From CAZSAT01 sp964604675 (GTDB lineage Bacteria; Myxococcota_A; UBA796; CAJQPC01), in the NCBI GenBank assembly GCA_964604675.1, contig CAZSAT010000098.1, positions 1 through 25,627 of the forward strand: a stretch of 25,627 bases of DNA, given 5' to 3'. This document shows positions 7,532 to 15,137 of the stretch, piece after piece (the stretch's first letter is position 1; each line of letters opens with the position of its first letter). The notes below the pieces were generated by a model. It made no database searches and was not told where the DNA came from. It worked only from the letters and a program-made list of their open reading frames with translations. The position numbers were made by a program, and so were the translations under genes.

Positions 7532-8833
7532 ATGGAAGTGCGCGACCCCATCCACGGCGCCATCTCGCTGTCGCCGGCCGAGACCGCCGTGCTCGACCAC
7601 CCCTTCGTCCAGCGCCTGCGCTTCATCAAGCAGATGGGCTTCTCGGAGCTGCCCTTCCCCGGTGCGGTTCACAGCCGGTACATCCACAGCGTGGGTGTGC
7701 TCCACCTGGCGGGCCAGGCCTTCGACGCCTTGTTCCGGGGCTACGGATTCTCGAGCCCCAGGGTGCGCAACGACTTCCGGCAGGTCGTGCGCCTTGCCGC
7801 CTTGCTGCACGACGTGGGGCACGCGCCCTTCTCGCACTGTGCCGAGTTCGCCATGCCGCCTCTGTCGACCCTCGGAATCGAGGCCTACGGGACCGACGTG
7901 CTGGCTGCTCGGGGGCACATCCGGGCGAGCCACGAGGACTACACGATCGGCATCATCTGCCACACCTCTCTGGGTGATCTGATCGAGAGCACCTTCGGCT
8001 TCGAGGCCCGCCACGTGGCCGCGCTCGTGAGCCGCGATGTCGCTATCGACGACGACTTCTTCGTGGACCAGGGGCTGGACCACCGCGTGGTGCTCTCGCA
8101 GCTGATCTCCAGCGAGCTGGACGTCGACCGCCTCGACTACCTGGTTCGCGACTCCTACTTCTCGGGGGCGAAGTACGGCCAGGTCGACGTGCACTGGCTG
8201 ATCTCGAACCTGGAGCCCCACGTCGAGCACGACCGGGTGTGCCTGGCGCTCGATCGGCGCGCGATCTACGCCTTCGATGACTTCATGGTGGCGCGCTACC
8301 ACATGTTCGTGATGGTCTACTTCCACCACAAGTCGGTGGCGCTGGAGGAGATGCTCAAGCGCTACATCCACGGCCCCAACTGCAGCTACATGCTGCCCTC
8401 CGACCTCGACGCCTACCTGGAACACGACGAGGTCCACCTGCACGGCCACCTGCGGCAGGTCGACGATCCGTGGGCTCGTGCCATCGTGCGCCGACAGCCC
8501 TGGAAGCGCGTGTTGGAGCTCCACGGCACGCCGGACGAGGTCGATCCCGACTGGGCCCTCGCAGCCCTGGACGAGGCCGGCATCGACCACTTGCAGGCCG
8601 GCTCGCGCGGCAAGCTCTCCCGCTACACGGCCTTCGGGCAGAAGCGTGAGGGCGCGCCGACCATCTACGTCGTCGACCGACCGCCTGGCTCCGAGGGTCG
8701 CGTCACGCCGCTGGACGAAGCCACGGCGATCTTCCGCCGCTACGAGGACGAGCGGCAGATCAGCCGCGTGTTCGTCGATCCAGCGCGAGCAGGGGAAGCC
8801 CGAGGCGTGTTGGACGCCGCCGCGCGTACCTGA
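7532..8833 (+). CDS. HD-domain phosphohydrolase, COG1078 dNTPase-like
   Basis: The frame is open further upstream, but the family start is MEVRDPIHG at ATG 7532, giving 433 residues, the usual size. The HD metal site is visible: SRYIHSVGVLHLA with His52, LLHDVGHAPFSH with His93-Asp94, and ELDVDRLDYLVRDS with an Asp pair at 197 and 199. This matches the COG1078 group related to SAMHD1 and to Bacillus YwfO and Enterococcus EF1143, which hydrolyse deoxynucleoside triphosphates to deoxynucleosides and triphosphate. The C-terminal part (YTAFGQKREGAPTIYVVDR...VTPLDEAT) is also seen in relatives. It is cytoplasmic. The gene is divergent from the methionine-fusion gene and ends three bases before the convergent phospholipase-D-like gene. 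No clear Shine-Dalgarno precedes the start. Confidence 0.9.
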   Translation: MEVRDPIHGAISLSPAETAVLDHPFVQRLRFIKQMGFSELPFPGAVHSRYIHSVGVLHLAGQAFDALFRGYGFSSPRVRNDFRQVVRLAALLHDVGHAPFSHCAEFAMPPLSTLGIEAYGTDVLAARGHIRASHEDYTIGIICHTSLGDLIESTFGFEARHVAALVSRDVAIDDDFFVDQGLDHRVVLSQLISSELDVDRLDYLVRDSYFSGAKYGQVDVHWLISNLEPHVEHDRVCLALDRRAIYAFDDFMVARYHMFVMVYFHHKSVALEEMLKRYIHGPNCSYMLPSDLDAYLEHDEVHLHGHLRQVDDPWARAIVRRQPWKRVLELHGTPDEVDPDWALAALDEAGIDHLQAGSRGKLSRYTAFGQKREGAPTIYVVDRPPGSEGRVTPLDEATAIFRRYEDERQISRVFVDPARAGEARGVLDAAART

Positions 8834-8836
8834 CCG

Positions 8837-10903
8837 TCAGAACGCGTCGGGCCCCACGTCCCACTGGTAGTCCCCGCTGATCTCGAGCGGGACCACGAAG
8901 CCGGACGGGCGGTAGGTGGTCCACAGCTCCTCGGCCTCGTCGGCGTCGAGGCTCGACGCGTTCTCGGCCCACCACGCGAGGATGGCCTCGTTCTCGTCGG
9001 CCGCCTGCACCAGGACGTCGAAGTTGTTCTGCGCGTCGTCCGACAAGAGGTCCTTCCAGCCATCGCCCACCAGGTTCTCGAAGACCAGCCGCCGGGCTTC
9101 GGAGGCGTGGCCGGTGTCGAGCACCGAGACGTTGGTCTCCCCCTCGTAGAGGTAGCCGCGGTTGTTGAAGTTGCAGGAGCCGACCGAGAGGTACCGGTCG
9201 TCGAAGATGCGCAGCTTCGAGTGCGTGTCCATGGTCTCGACCACCACCTCCACGTCGTCCCAGATCAGGTCGTCGTCGGTGACCAGCTCGGCGGTCTTGA
9301 GCTGCAAGAGCACGTACCGATCCGGGAAGAGCTGCCGGAAGGTGGCATCGGACAGGTAGGTGTACTTGGCACCACCGTCGTAGGCCGACACGTCGACCGT
9401 CACCACGATCAGCAGCAGATCCGGCTCCTGGTTCATGCGTTCGATGATCGCGTCGTTGAGCAGAGGAGCGCGGAAGTACTGGTCTTCGATGAAGAGGTAG
9501 TCGGTGGCCTGGGCGATCGCCTTTTCGTGGGTCTCGTAGATCGACATGTCGCGCCAGGGTTCGGGCAGCGTGGCCACGATCTGCAGGGGCACGCCCCCCT
9601 GGTCGACCGTGACCTCGGCGGTCACCTCTCCGAGGCTGAAGCGCGTGGCGCTCTCCGCGTGGAGATCGTCTTCGTCGAGCGCGAGCTCCCAGCGCTTCCA
9701 GAAGAGCGCCTCGAGGTCGTGTGCTGCGGGGCCGCGAATGCGGATGCCGTAGTCCTTGCGCGGTCCGAGATCGGGGAGCCGCTCCTCGGCCGCGACCGCT
9801 GCCCGGTCCTCCGGGTCGGCGTCGAAGGCCATGCGACCCGCGTTGAAGACGCGGTGGTCCGGCGTGTCCCAGTCGGTGGACTTGACGTTCATGCCGGTCA
9901 CGAAGCCGACCTCGCCGTCGAGCACCAGGAACTTCTGGTGGTACGAGGCCGCCTGGGCGGTCCACGTGTCGTCGTCGCTGCCGCGTGCGGCCGTCAGCAC
10001 GCGGTCGGCGTAGCGGGCATTCGCCGCCACCCGTTCGGCGAAGTCGAAGCTTGCGGCCGTGCCCTGGAACTGCTCGGTGATCGGCACGTCGGTCGGGTTG
10101 CCCTGCAGCACCACGTCGAAGCTGTCGCCGGTGGTCTCCGCAGCCTCGCGCAGCTCGCTGTCGGTGTTCAGGTACTCTGCCCAGTCCGAGTTCTCGTCCC
10201 AGAAGCGGTTGATGAGCACCCGGTGGTGCACGCCCGTCAGCGCCTTCAGCCGGCTCATCACGGTGTGGCGGCGTCGCTCCGACTCCGGGAGGTCGTGGGC
10301 ATCGGGGTCCCGCTCGAGCTCGAAGTCGGACATCCACCACCAGGTGGCCAGGCTCACGCGTTCCCTGGTCGCGGGCAGGTCGGCCGCCACCTGTTTCCAG
10401 AAGGCGTCGCCGTCCATGAGGAAGGTGGCTTCGTTCCAGGTCGGCGCGTCCGCCGAGGCTGCGAAGAACAGGTGGTCGGAGCCGGCGTAGAGGGTGACGA
10501 TCGGGCAGTCCTGTCCGCTCAGGTGCCTCACCTCGCTGCTGGACGCCAGGCGACCGCTCTCGGGCCCCTCCACCGTGAAGCCACCCTGCCCGTCGTGCAC
10601 CACGTCGATGGACAGATCGAAGTGGTCGTCGACCTGCACGACCACCTGCAGCTCGCCAGGCTCGCCGAACCTCACGAGGTGCACCCCCGGACCGGCGTCC
10701 GGATCGAGCACGCGCACCGGGTTCCGGGAGGTCGTGAGACGCCCCGAGGCGAGGTCGCGCCCCCAGATGTCGAGCGGCACGATCTCGAGGTTCGCCACCT
10801 CCGAGCACGCGCCGGTGCCCCCGGCGTCGAGGTCTCCGTCGCTCCAGGCGCCCGTGTCCCAGGCAAGCGGCTCGAGGCAACCCAGCGCCCAGAGCATCAC
10901 CAT
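8837..10903 (-). CDS. Phospholipase D-superfamily lipoprotein
   Basis: The start is ATG 10903 or ATG 10897; the longer form gives 688 residues. Either way the protein begins with a very short hydrophobic stretch and a lipobox-like ALGC (Cys9), though without the usual basic n-region. Two HKD motifs mark the PLD fold: YHQKFLVLDGEVGFVTGMN (His322, Asp329) and THSKLRIFDDRYLSVGSCN (His561, Asp568), the second followed by the typical GSxNxxxR. The two motifs together form one active site that cleaves or transfers phosphodiesters (phospholipid or nucleic acid). Residues about 30-230 form an N-terminal beta-rich region of unknown fold. It overlaps the MopE/PPC lipoprotein gene upstream by up to 7 bases, so both are likely co-translated and exported. 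A role against host or prey membranes is possible but inferred. Confidence 0.87.
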   Translation of the reverse strand: MVMLWALGCLEPLAWDTGAWSDGDLDAGGTGACSEVANLEIVPLDIWGRDLASGRLTTSRNPVRVLDPDAGPGVHLVRFGEPGELQVVVQVDDHFDLSIDVVHDGQGGFTVEGPESGRLASSSEVRHLSGQDCPIVTLYAGSDHLFFAASADAPTWNEATFLMDGDAFWKQVAADLPATRERVSLATWWWMSDFELERDPDAHDLPESERRRHTVMSRLKALTGVHHRVLINRFWDENSDWAEYLNTDSELREAAETTGDSFDVVLQGNPTDVPITEQFQGTAASFDFAERVAANARYADRVLTAARGSDDDTWTAQAASYHQKFLVLDGEVGFVTGMNVKSTDWDTPDHRVFNAGRMAFDADPEDRAAVAAEERLPDLGPRKDYGIRIRGPAAHDLEALFWKRWELALDEDDLHAESATRFSLGEVTAEVTVDQGGVPLQIVATLPEPWRDMSIYETHEKAIAQATDYLFIEDQYFRAPLLNDAIIERMNQEPDLLLIVVTVDVSAYDGGAKYTYLSDATFRQLFPDRYVLLQLKTAELVTDDDLIWDDVEVVVETMDTHSKLRIFDDRYLSVGSCNFNNRGYLYEGETNVSVLDTGHASEARRLVFENLVGDGWKDLLSDDAQNNFDVLVQAADENEAILAWWAENASSLDADEAEELWTTYRPSGFVVPLEISGDYQWDVGPDAF

Positions 10904-11580
10904 CCGCCCACCAGCACCTGCAGGGTGTACGGGTGGCGGCAGCTGGAGCCCGAGGTGGACCGCACCACGACCTCGTAGGTCCCGCCGTCGTCGGTGCCCA
11001 CCGAGCCGGGGTGGTCGATGACCTCCTCGCCTCCCACGCCGTGCTCGTCGGCGGATCCGACCGTGCCCCCGTAGCTGCCGTCCGAGGTCTCGAGCCAGAT
11101 GAGCTCCAGGCTGTAGTCGGCCTGGTCGGGCACGCTGTAGAGCCACGTCTCCACGCTGAACCAGCCCAGGGTCGGGTCGTCCACCTCGAAGCGGAAGCGA
11201 TCTTCGTCCTCGGGCCCGAAGAGGTAGCCGTGGAGCAGGGCTTCCCCTTCGTCACCGAGGTTCCCGGCGTCGTAGCCGTCGGTGTCGTTGGGCTCGTAGG
11301 GGTCGCCGTCGAAGTCCTCGTCCACGACGCCGTCGCAGTCCGCGTCGACCTCGTCGCAGCTGTCGGTGGCGACGTCCGGGTGCACGCTCGCGTCGCCGTC
11401 GTCGCAGTCGCCCTCGTCGGTCGTGAACCCGTCGCGGTCGGCGTCGCCCTCCGGCTCCTCCCACACGCTGGCCGTGTCGTCCACGGCTGCGGAGTCGTGC
11501 GGCGAGGCGCTGTCGGCTGGAGCGGGGTCGTCGAGCGGTGGCTGGCACGCCGCGAGGGTGGTCAGGAGGGCGATGCGCAT
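10897..11580 (-). CDS. Lipoprotein with MopE-type acidic repeat and PPC-like domain
   Basis: The chosen ATG at 11580 gives 227 residues starting MRIALLTTLAACQ, a lipoprotein signal with Cys12. A GTG at 11619 is an in-frame alternative that would overlap the nfu stop; neither has a strong Shine-Dalgarno. A Ser/Asp/Ala-rich linker follows. Residues about 46-92 (DADRDGFTTDEGDCDDGD and DSCDEVDADCDGVVDEDFDGD) are the MopE/myxococcal putative metal-binding motif, with paired cysteines at 59, 75 and 82. Residues about 96-225 (YEPNDTDGYDAGNLG...HGYLFGPEDEDRFRFEV) resemble a bacterial pre-peptidase C-terminal (PPC) beta domain, usually an adhesion or substrate-targeting module. Its last bases overlap the start of the PLD lipoprotein gene, suggesting a surface-exposed pair. 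Protein motifs like this are a strong Myxococcota marker. Confidence 0.82.
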   Translation of the reverse strand: MRIALLTTLAACQPPLDDPAPADSASPHDSAAVDDTASVWEEPEGDADRDGFTTDEGDCDDGDASVHPDVATDSCDEVDADCDGVVDEDFDGDPYEPNDTDGYDAGNLGDEGEALLHGYLFGPEDEDRFRFEVDDPTLGWFSVETWLYSVPDQADYSLELIWLETSDGSYGGTVGSADEHGVGGEEVIDHPGSVGTDDGGTYEVVVRSTSGSSCRHPYTLQVLVGGW

Positions 11581-11602
11581 CGCCGGCAGTGTGCCATGGT
11601 CG

Positions 11603-12160
11603 TCAGACCTGTTCGACACCGGTGATCTCGGGGTACTCCTCGCGCAGCAGAGCCTCCACGCCGAGCTTCAGCGTGGCGGTGCTCGACGGGCAGCTGGAGC
11701 AGCTCCCGATCATGCGAACCTGCACGACCAGGTCGTCGGTGATGCCCACCAGTTGCACGTCGCCGCCGTCCATCGCGACCGCCGGACGGATCTCCTCCTC
11801 GATCAGGGCGGCCACCCCACGCGCGAGCTCGCTGTCGAGATCGACCGGCTTGACCTGTTCGGATTCGGCCACCGCCGGGTCGCCGGATGCGAGGTGCTCT
11901 CGGATGAGCTCCTTGATGCCGGGCACGAGCTCGGGCCAGAGGTACTCCGGGTCCTTGTTCACCGTCACGAAGCGCGACGTGACCAGGACCTGCTGGATGC
12001 CGCCCAGCTCGAACAGGCGACGGGGGAGGGGGCTCTCCGTCGCCTGCTCGGACGAGGCGTACTCGTAGGTGCCGAAGCCCACGAAGGGAGCCTCCACGCG
12101 GAACATGAGCGCGTGAGGGTTCGGCGTGGGCAGGGTGTCGACGGGCGTCGGGATGGCCAT
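11603..12160 (-). CDS. Nfu-type iron-sulfur cluster carrier (Nfu_N plus NifU C-terminal domain)
   Basis: The 185-residue protein has an N-terminal Nfu_N domain recognised by the TPNPHALMF motif at 12-20 and ending near residue 95. The C-terminal NifU-like domain follows, with IRPAVAMDGGDVQLVGI (124-140) and the cluster-binding CSSC (Cys154, Cys157). The layout matches mitochondrial NFU1 and bacterial relatives that carry a [4Fe-4S] cluster to client enzymes. The ATG at 12160 suits the family start, but it directly abuts a hairpin (12161-12188) and has no Shine-Dalgarno at normal distance. An in-frame CTG at 12178, four bases after GAGGAG, would add six residues and is an alternative. No other iron-sulfur assembly genes are in the window. 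The next gene begins 22 bases downstream. Confidence 0.9.
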   Translation of the reverse strand: MAIPTPVDTLPTPNPHALMFRVEAPFVGFGTYEYASSEQATESPLPRRLFELGGIQQVLVTSRFVTVNKDPEYLWPELVPGIKELIREHLASGDPAVAESEQVKPVDLDSELARGVAALIEEEIRPAVAMDGGDVQLVGITDDLVVQVRMIGSCSSCPSSTATLKLGVEALLREEYPEITGVEQV

Positions 12161-12188
12161 GAGGAGCCCCTTGGTCAGGGGGCTCCTC
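12161..12188 (-). promoter_or_regulatory. Perfect 10-bp hairpin abutting the nfu start codon
   Basis: On the minus strand the arms GAGGAGCCCC and GGGGCTCCTC pair perfectly around the 8-base loop CTGACCAA, and the second arm ends one base before the nfu ATG. The only Shine-Dalgarno-like run, GAGGAG, is inside the first arm and is masked by CTCCTC in the second. There is no U-tract, so a standard intrinsic terminator is less likely. It could control nfu translation or end transcripts of the upstream gene. Confidence 0.55.
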
Positions 12189-12191
12189 TTA

Positions 12192-12221
12192 GTCGCCCGA
12201 CGGCCGGCGTCCAGCGGCGAC
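12192..12221 (-). terminator. Possible imperfect stem after the stop of the 129-residue gene
   Basis: On the minus strand, GTCGCC and GGCGAC can pair around an 18-base GC-rich loop three bases after the stop codon of the gene at 12224-12613. No run of T follows, so this is at best a weak or Rho-assisted end signal. It precedes the stronger hairpin at 12161-12188. Confidence 0.25.
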
Positions 12222-12223
12222 CC

Positions 12224-12613
12224 CTACAGAGTCGCCTCTTCCCGTTCCTTCGCGATGGCCTTCAGCACGGTCTTGCGGTTCTTCGTGCTGGTCTCACGCA
12301 GCTCGACACGGGCGAGGTCCACGGGGTCGAGCCCCCGCACGGCGAGGCTGGCGTTGCGGGCGTTCAGCTCGTCGTAGCCGTCGATCGGTGGTGCGGTGAC
12401 GGCGGTCAGGCGGTCGGCGACGAAGCGGCCGACCGGTGTGGTCACACGGCCCACGACGGGCAGGCGTCCGCCGAGATCGAGTAGATCCTCGGTGCGCTTG
12501 AGCGCCCGGGTCTCGACCCGCCAGAGGTCCACGCGGTCAGGGATGCGCTCGGCCACCTGGGGCGGCAGCTTCGCAGGGGCCGCCTTGAGGGGCGACAGGA
12601 TGCGCTCGAACAT
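12224..12613 (-). CDS. Small protein with a lipid-droplet-associated-like C-terminal motif
   Basis: ATG 12613 is chosen over the longer 12658 start because a GGAGGA Shine-Dalgarno sits directly upstream and because the longer form would run through the palindrome at 12643-12662. The product has 129 residues and no signal peptide. The N-terminal half is amphipathic with prolines; the middle holds LPVVGRVTTPVGRFVADRL. The end, IDGYDELNARNASLAVRGLDP...ELRETSTKNRKTVLKAIAKE (77-122), follows a pattern (YDEL ... L..LD...L..V...E....NR.TVL..I) that I associate with actinobacterial lipid-droplet-associated proteins and similar small helical proteins. That resemblance is from memory and should be tested. 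The TetR/FadR-like operator in its leader fits a link to fatty-acid or storage-lipid metabolism. Function otherwise unknown. Confidence 0.75.
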   Translation of the reverse strand: MFERILSPLKAAPAKLPPQVAERIPDRVDLWRVETRALKRTEDLLDLGGRLPVVGRVTTPVGRFVADRLTAVTAPPIDGYDELNARNASLAVRGLDPVDLARVELRETSTKNRKTVLKAIAKEREEATL

Positions 12614-12616
12614 GAT

Positions 12617-12623
12617 CTCCTCC
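12617..12623 (-). promoter_or_regulatory. Strong Shine-Dalgarno that fixes the start at 12613
   Basis: On the minus strand GGAGGAG ends three bases before ATG 12613 (GGAGGAGATC then ATG). It is one of the best ribosome-binding sites in the window and decides the start of the 129-residue protein against the in-frame upstream ATG at 12658. Confidence 0.8.
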
Positions 12624-12642
12624 AGATCGAGCAGAGTGCGCA

Positions 12643-12662
12643 CTGAATGAGGATTCATTCAG
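12643..12662. promoter_or_regulatory. TetR/FadR-like palindromic operator
   Basis: The arms CTGAATGA and TCATTCAG are a perfect 8-base inverted repeat around GGAT. The core TGAATGA-N4-TCATTCA has the same arms and spacing as the Bacillus FadR (TetR-family, acyl-CoA responsive) operator. It is AT-rich in very GC-rich surroundings and lies 30-49 bases upstream of the ATG at 12613, where a bound repressor would block transcription or be close to +1. No TetR-family gene is in the window. Confidence 0.65.
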
Positions 12663-12706
12663 CGTTGCGCCCCCACCATGTGCGCGGGCCGTCTCGGCGT
12701 CAAGGG

Positions 12707-12720
12707 CTTGACTTGTCAAG
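12707..12720 (-). promoter_or_regulatory. Candidate -35 region and short palindrome
   Basis: CTTGAC-TT-GTCAAG is a perfect 6-base inverted repeat that contains a consensus TTGACA on the minus strand (12719-12714); a second TTGACG lies just downstream (12703-12698). Both point toward the gene at 12224-12613 and stand upstream of the operator at 12643-12662. A -10 match is weak (CATGGT about 17 bases after the second box). I see nothing else in the 140-base gap 12614-12753. Confidence 0.35.
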
Positions 12721-12753
12721 TGTAACGGACGTCACCGAGCCGTCGCGTGGTCG

Positions 12754-13548
12754 TCATCCGTTCGGGGCGACCTCGACCGAGATCCGGTCCTGCACGAGCT
12801 CGACCTGCCGCCACGCGTTGTCGGAGGGCGAGCCGTCGTTCAGGGCGACCTCGAGGGTCCCGGCGGTCGGTGCCGTGAAGCTCAGGTCCAGGCCTACCGG
12901 GAAGCAGCTCTCGCCGAAACGGGCGACCAGCATGCCGGGCCGTGCGCCTTCGGCGAGGCAGGGTGCGTCGGCTGCGGGTTCGCCCTCGACGCCAGCCGCG
13001 TTGATCCACGGACCGTCCTCGCTCGTGCGGTACTGATCCGTGGCCGACGCGGAGATCCGCACGCTCTCCCCCGGGCACAGCGCCACCGGAAACTGCCAGA
13101 TCTTGCCGAGCTCGATGTGGTGGTACACCGGGTCGTCGACCATCTGGACGCACTTGCCGGCCTGCAGCCGGTCGGGCAGGTCTTCCAGCCATGCACCCCA
13201 CGCCATCGTGCCCACGTCGCCGCGCATGAGCTGGCCGCAGAACGCCAGGTTCTCCGCGGCCACCTCGTCGACCTGGCCGGGATCGTCGCGCAGCAGCTGC
13301 TCGACGTGATCGACCAGGTCGCGGTCGAAGCGCACACCGTCGTTGCGCTCGCCGCGCCATTGCAAGGCCATGGCGGAGGCCGTGGCCTGCCGCTTCGCGC
13401 GGGCCCCGTCGGTCGACATGGTGGAGAAGTCGGGTGCGCCGAAGCAGGAGCCCGACCACGCGTCCAGGGAGTGCCAGCCGGTGGGCTGCACGGGCTTGTC
13501 CGTGGCGGGAGCCTGCTTGGGTCCGCAGGCGAGAAGGAGGGTGAGCAT
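12754..13548 (-). CDS. Lipoprotein with a LecA (PA-IL)-like lectin domain
   Basis: ATG 13548 gives 264 residues starting MLTLLLACGPKQ, a short lipoprotein signal with Cys8, after which comes a P/T-rich linker. Residues about 30-140 form a helical cysteine-containing region (SGSCFGAPDFSTM, LAFCGQL, GKCVQMVDDP) that I do not recognise. Residues about 152-255 resemble the Pseudomonas galactose lectin LecA: a CPGESVRISASATDQY strand, then GMLVARFGESCFPVGLDLSFTAPTAGTLEVALND, and the calcium/sugar-loop-like NDGSPSDN (237-244). LecA relatives bind galactosides through Ca2+ at the equivalent loop. Extra cysteines (158, 197, 215) could form disulfides. The gene starts 8 bases after the propeller gene stop, so the two are very likely co-transcribed. 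Domain call is by pattern, not alignment. Confidence 0.75.
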   Translation of the reverse strand: MLTLLLACGPKQAPATDKPVQPTGWHSLDAWSGSCFGAPDFSTMSTDGARAKRQATASAMALQWRGERNDGVRFDRDLVDHVEQLLRDDPGQVDEVAAENLAFCGQLMRGDVGTMAWGAWLEDLPDRLQAGKCVQMVDDPVYHHIELGKIWQFPVALCPGESVRISASATDQYRTSEDGPWINAAGVEGEPAADAPCLAEGARPGMLVARFGESCFPVGLDLSFTAPTAGTLEVALNDGSPSDNAWRQVELVQDRISVEVAPNG

Positions 13549-13556
13549 GACCCGTC

Positions 13557-15137
13557 TTAGCCGTCCACCAGCGTGCTTACGACCGCCAGACCTCCCTCCG
13601 TCGACACCAGGAGCCGGTCCCCGTCGATCTCGAGGTCGTGCACGGCGGGGTGGGGGAGGCCTTCGACTGCCCGCCAGCTCCCATCCCAGACGAAGAGTCC
13701 AGACATCGTGCCCGCCCACAGGTGCTGGCCGTCGTGTGCGAGCGACAGCACCCACGGGTCGGGCAGGCCCTCGAGCTGCTTCCACGCCCCGTCCTGGTGG
13801 GCCCACACGCCGTCCTGGTAGGTGCCGGCATACCCCACCGACTGGTCGCAGGTCACCGCCATGATCCAGTCGTCGGGCAGTCCGGTCGAGGCGTCGTGGT
13901 GTTGCCAGCGCTTCCCGTCGGTCCAGCTCACGCCGGCGTCCTCGCTCGCGACCCAGGCTTCGTCTCCGCAGGCCGCCACGTCCTGGTAGCTGAGCCCCCA
14001 GAGCCACAAGCGCTTCCTGCGCCACCGCTCGCCGCGGACGGCCGTCGGACCGAGGATGTCGCTCACCCACAACGTCCCGTCGGACGCGGCCAGGGAGGTG
14101 ACCGCGGTGTGGTGGGTGCCCTGAAGGAGCGATGAGGTCCGCGGGCCCGCCACCCCCACGGTCTCCACGCTCTCCGCGACGCGGACGAGCCCGGCGGAGC
14201 TCGCCAGCCAGAGCGTGCCGTCGACCGCCAGGGCGTCGTTGAGCATCTCCGTCGGGAGGTCGTGGAGCCGTCTCCAGCTCCCGGAGTCGAGCACGCACGC
14301 GCCGTCGTCGAAGCTGGCCGCCACGAGCCGCCCCTCCCAGTCGGTGGCACCCATCAGGAACGGACCGCAGAGTTGCCCCTCGTCCGTCACCCGGCGCAAG
14401 CCCCGGTCATCCAGCCACCAGAGACCGTCCGCGGTCCCGAGCACCCAGGCCCCGTCCAGCTGTGCGACAGCGGTCACGGCCCCGGGCACGCGGGTGATCA
14501 CGCCCGCCTCGTCCACGAGCCGGCCATCGGCGAGTCCCCACGCGGCGCCGGCGGCGGTCGCCGCGAGCGGGATCGTCTCGACGGACGCCCCGTCGAAGAC
14601 GGCGGCCGCGACCTGGCACGCGACGCGGACCTCTCCGTCGACCACGGCCAGGTCGACGGCGGGCCCTGGAAGATCCCAGCGTGCGACCACGCCGTGCTGC
14701 CAGACCACGAGCTCGCCGGAGAGTGTGCCGGCCACGAGGGCGTCCCCCCACACCACCGCATCCGTCACCCCCGCCCCCAGCCTCCAATCGTCGGCACCCA
14801 CCACCCGACCGCCGCGCGTGACGAGGGCGTCCTGCAGCACGGCGACCACCTCGCCGTCCGGGTGCTCCGTGCCCGTCTCCACGGGACGAAATGAGGCGTC
14901 TGCCGGGCTCCACACGGCCGCGCCGCCTCCGGCCGTTCCCACGGCTACCTGGCCCCGGTGCAGGCCCACTGCCTCGAGGCTGGCGCGTGGGAGGTCCGTT
15001 GCATGCGCGATCCGCTCGCCCCGAAGATCGTAGACCTCCAGGCCGCCGCTGGTGGCGGCCCAGACGAGGTCGTCGTGCACGAAGAGGTCACGCACGTCGG
15101 CCGTGGACAGGAACACCGACAGGATCAGGGGGTCCAA
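13557..15137 (-). CDS. Beta-propeller protein (Reg_prop/WD40-like), TTG start
   Basis: There is no ATG at the conserved beginning; TTG 15137 is chosen because GGAGG lies exactly 7 bases upstream and the frame before it overlaps the VIT gene. The 526-residue product is almost entirely short beta blades: VWAATSGGLEVYD, VAVGTAGGGAAVW, LVAGTLSGELVVW, WVLGTADGLWWLD, LWLASSAGLVRV, GYAGTYQDGVWAHQDG, LWAGTMSGLFVWDG, LLVSTEGGLAVV, which suggests two seven-bladed propellers or one large one. No catalytic residues are visible, and only a marginal hydrophobic stretch (LILSVFLSTA) lies at the start, so export is uncertain. It overlaps the VIT-VWA gene by 13 bases and precedes the lectin lipoprotein gene, so it probably functions with these two. 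It resembles the truncated protein at 2-907. Confidence 0.8.
   Translation of the reverse strand: MDPLILSVFLSTADVRDLFVHDDLVWAATSGGLEVYDLRGERIAHATDLPRASLEAVGLHRGQVAVGTAGGGAAVWSPADASFRPVETGTEHPDGEVVAVLQDALVTRGGRVVGADDWRLGAGVTDAVVWGDALVAGTLSGELVVWQHGVVARWDLPGPAVDLAVVDGEVRVACQVAAAVFDGASVETIPLAATAAGAAWGLADGRLVDEAGVITRVPGAVTAVAQLDGAWVLGTADGLWWLDDRGLRRVTDEGQLCGPFLMGATDWEGRLVAASFDDGACVLDSGSWRRLHDLPTEMLNDALAVDGTLWLASSAGLVRVAESVETVGVAGPRTSSLLQGTHHTAVTSLAASDGTLWVSDILGPTAVRGERWRRKRLWLWGLSYQDVAACGDEAWVASEDAGVSWTDGKRWQHHDASTGLPDDWIMAVTCDQSVGYAGTYQDGVWAHQDGAWKQLEGLPDPWVLSLAHDGQHLWAGTMSGLFVWDGSWRAVEGLPHPAVHDLEIDGDRLLVSTEGGLAVVSTLVDG

Noticed and set aside
5287..7977. Plus-strand frame of 896 codons
   Set aside because: It runs antisense to the Hcy methyltransferase/MTHFR fusion, whose catalytic motifs are unmistakable, and its product is repetitive His/Glu/Val text without motifs.
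12613..12658. Longer start (ATG 12658) for the 129-residue protein
   Set aside because: It has no good ribosome site, would place the palindromic operator across the start, and a strong GGAGGA precedes ATG 12613.
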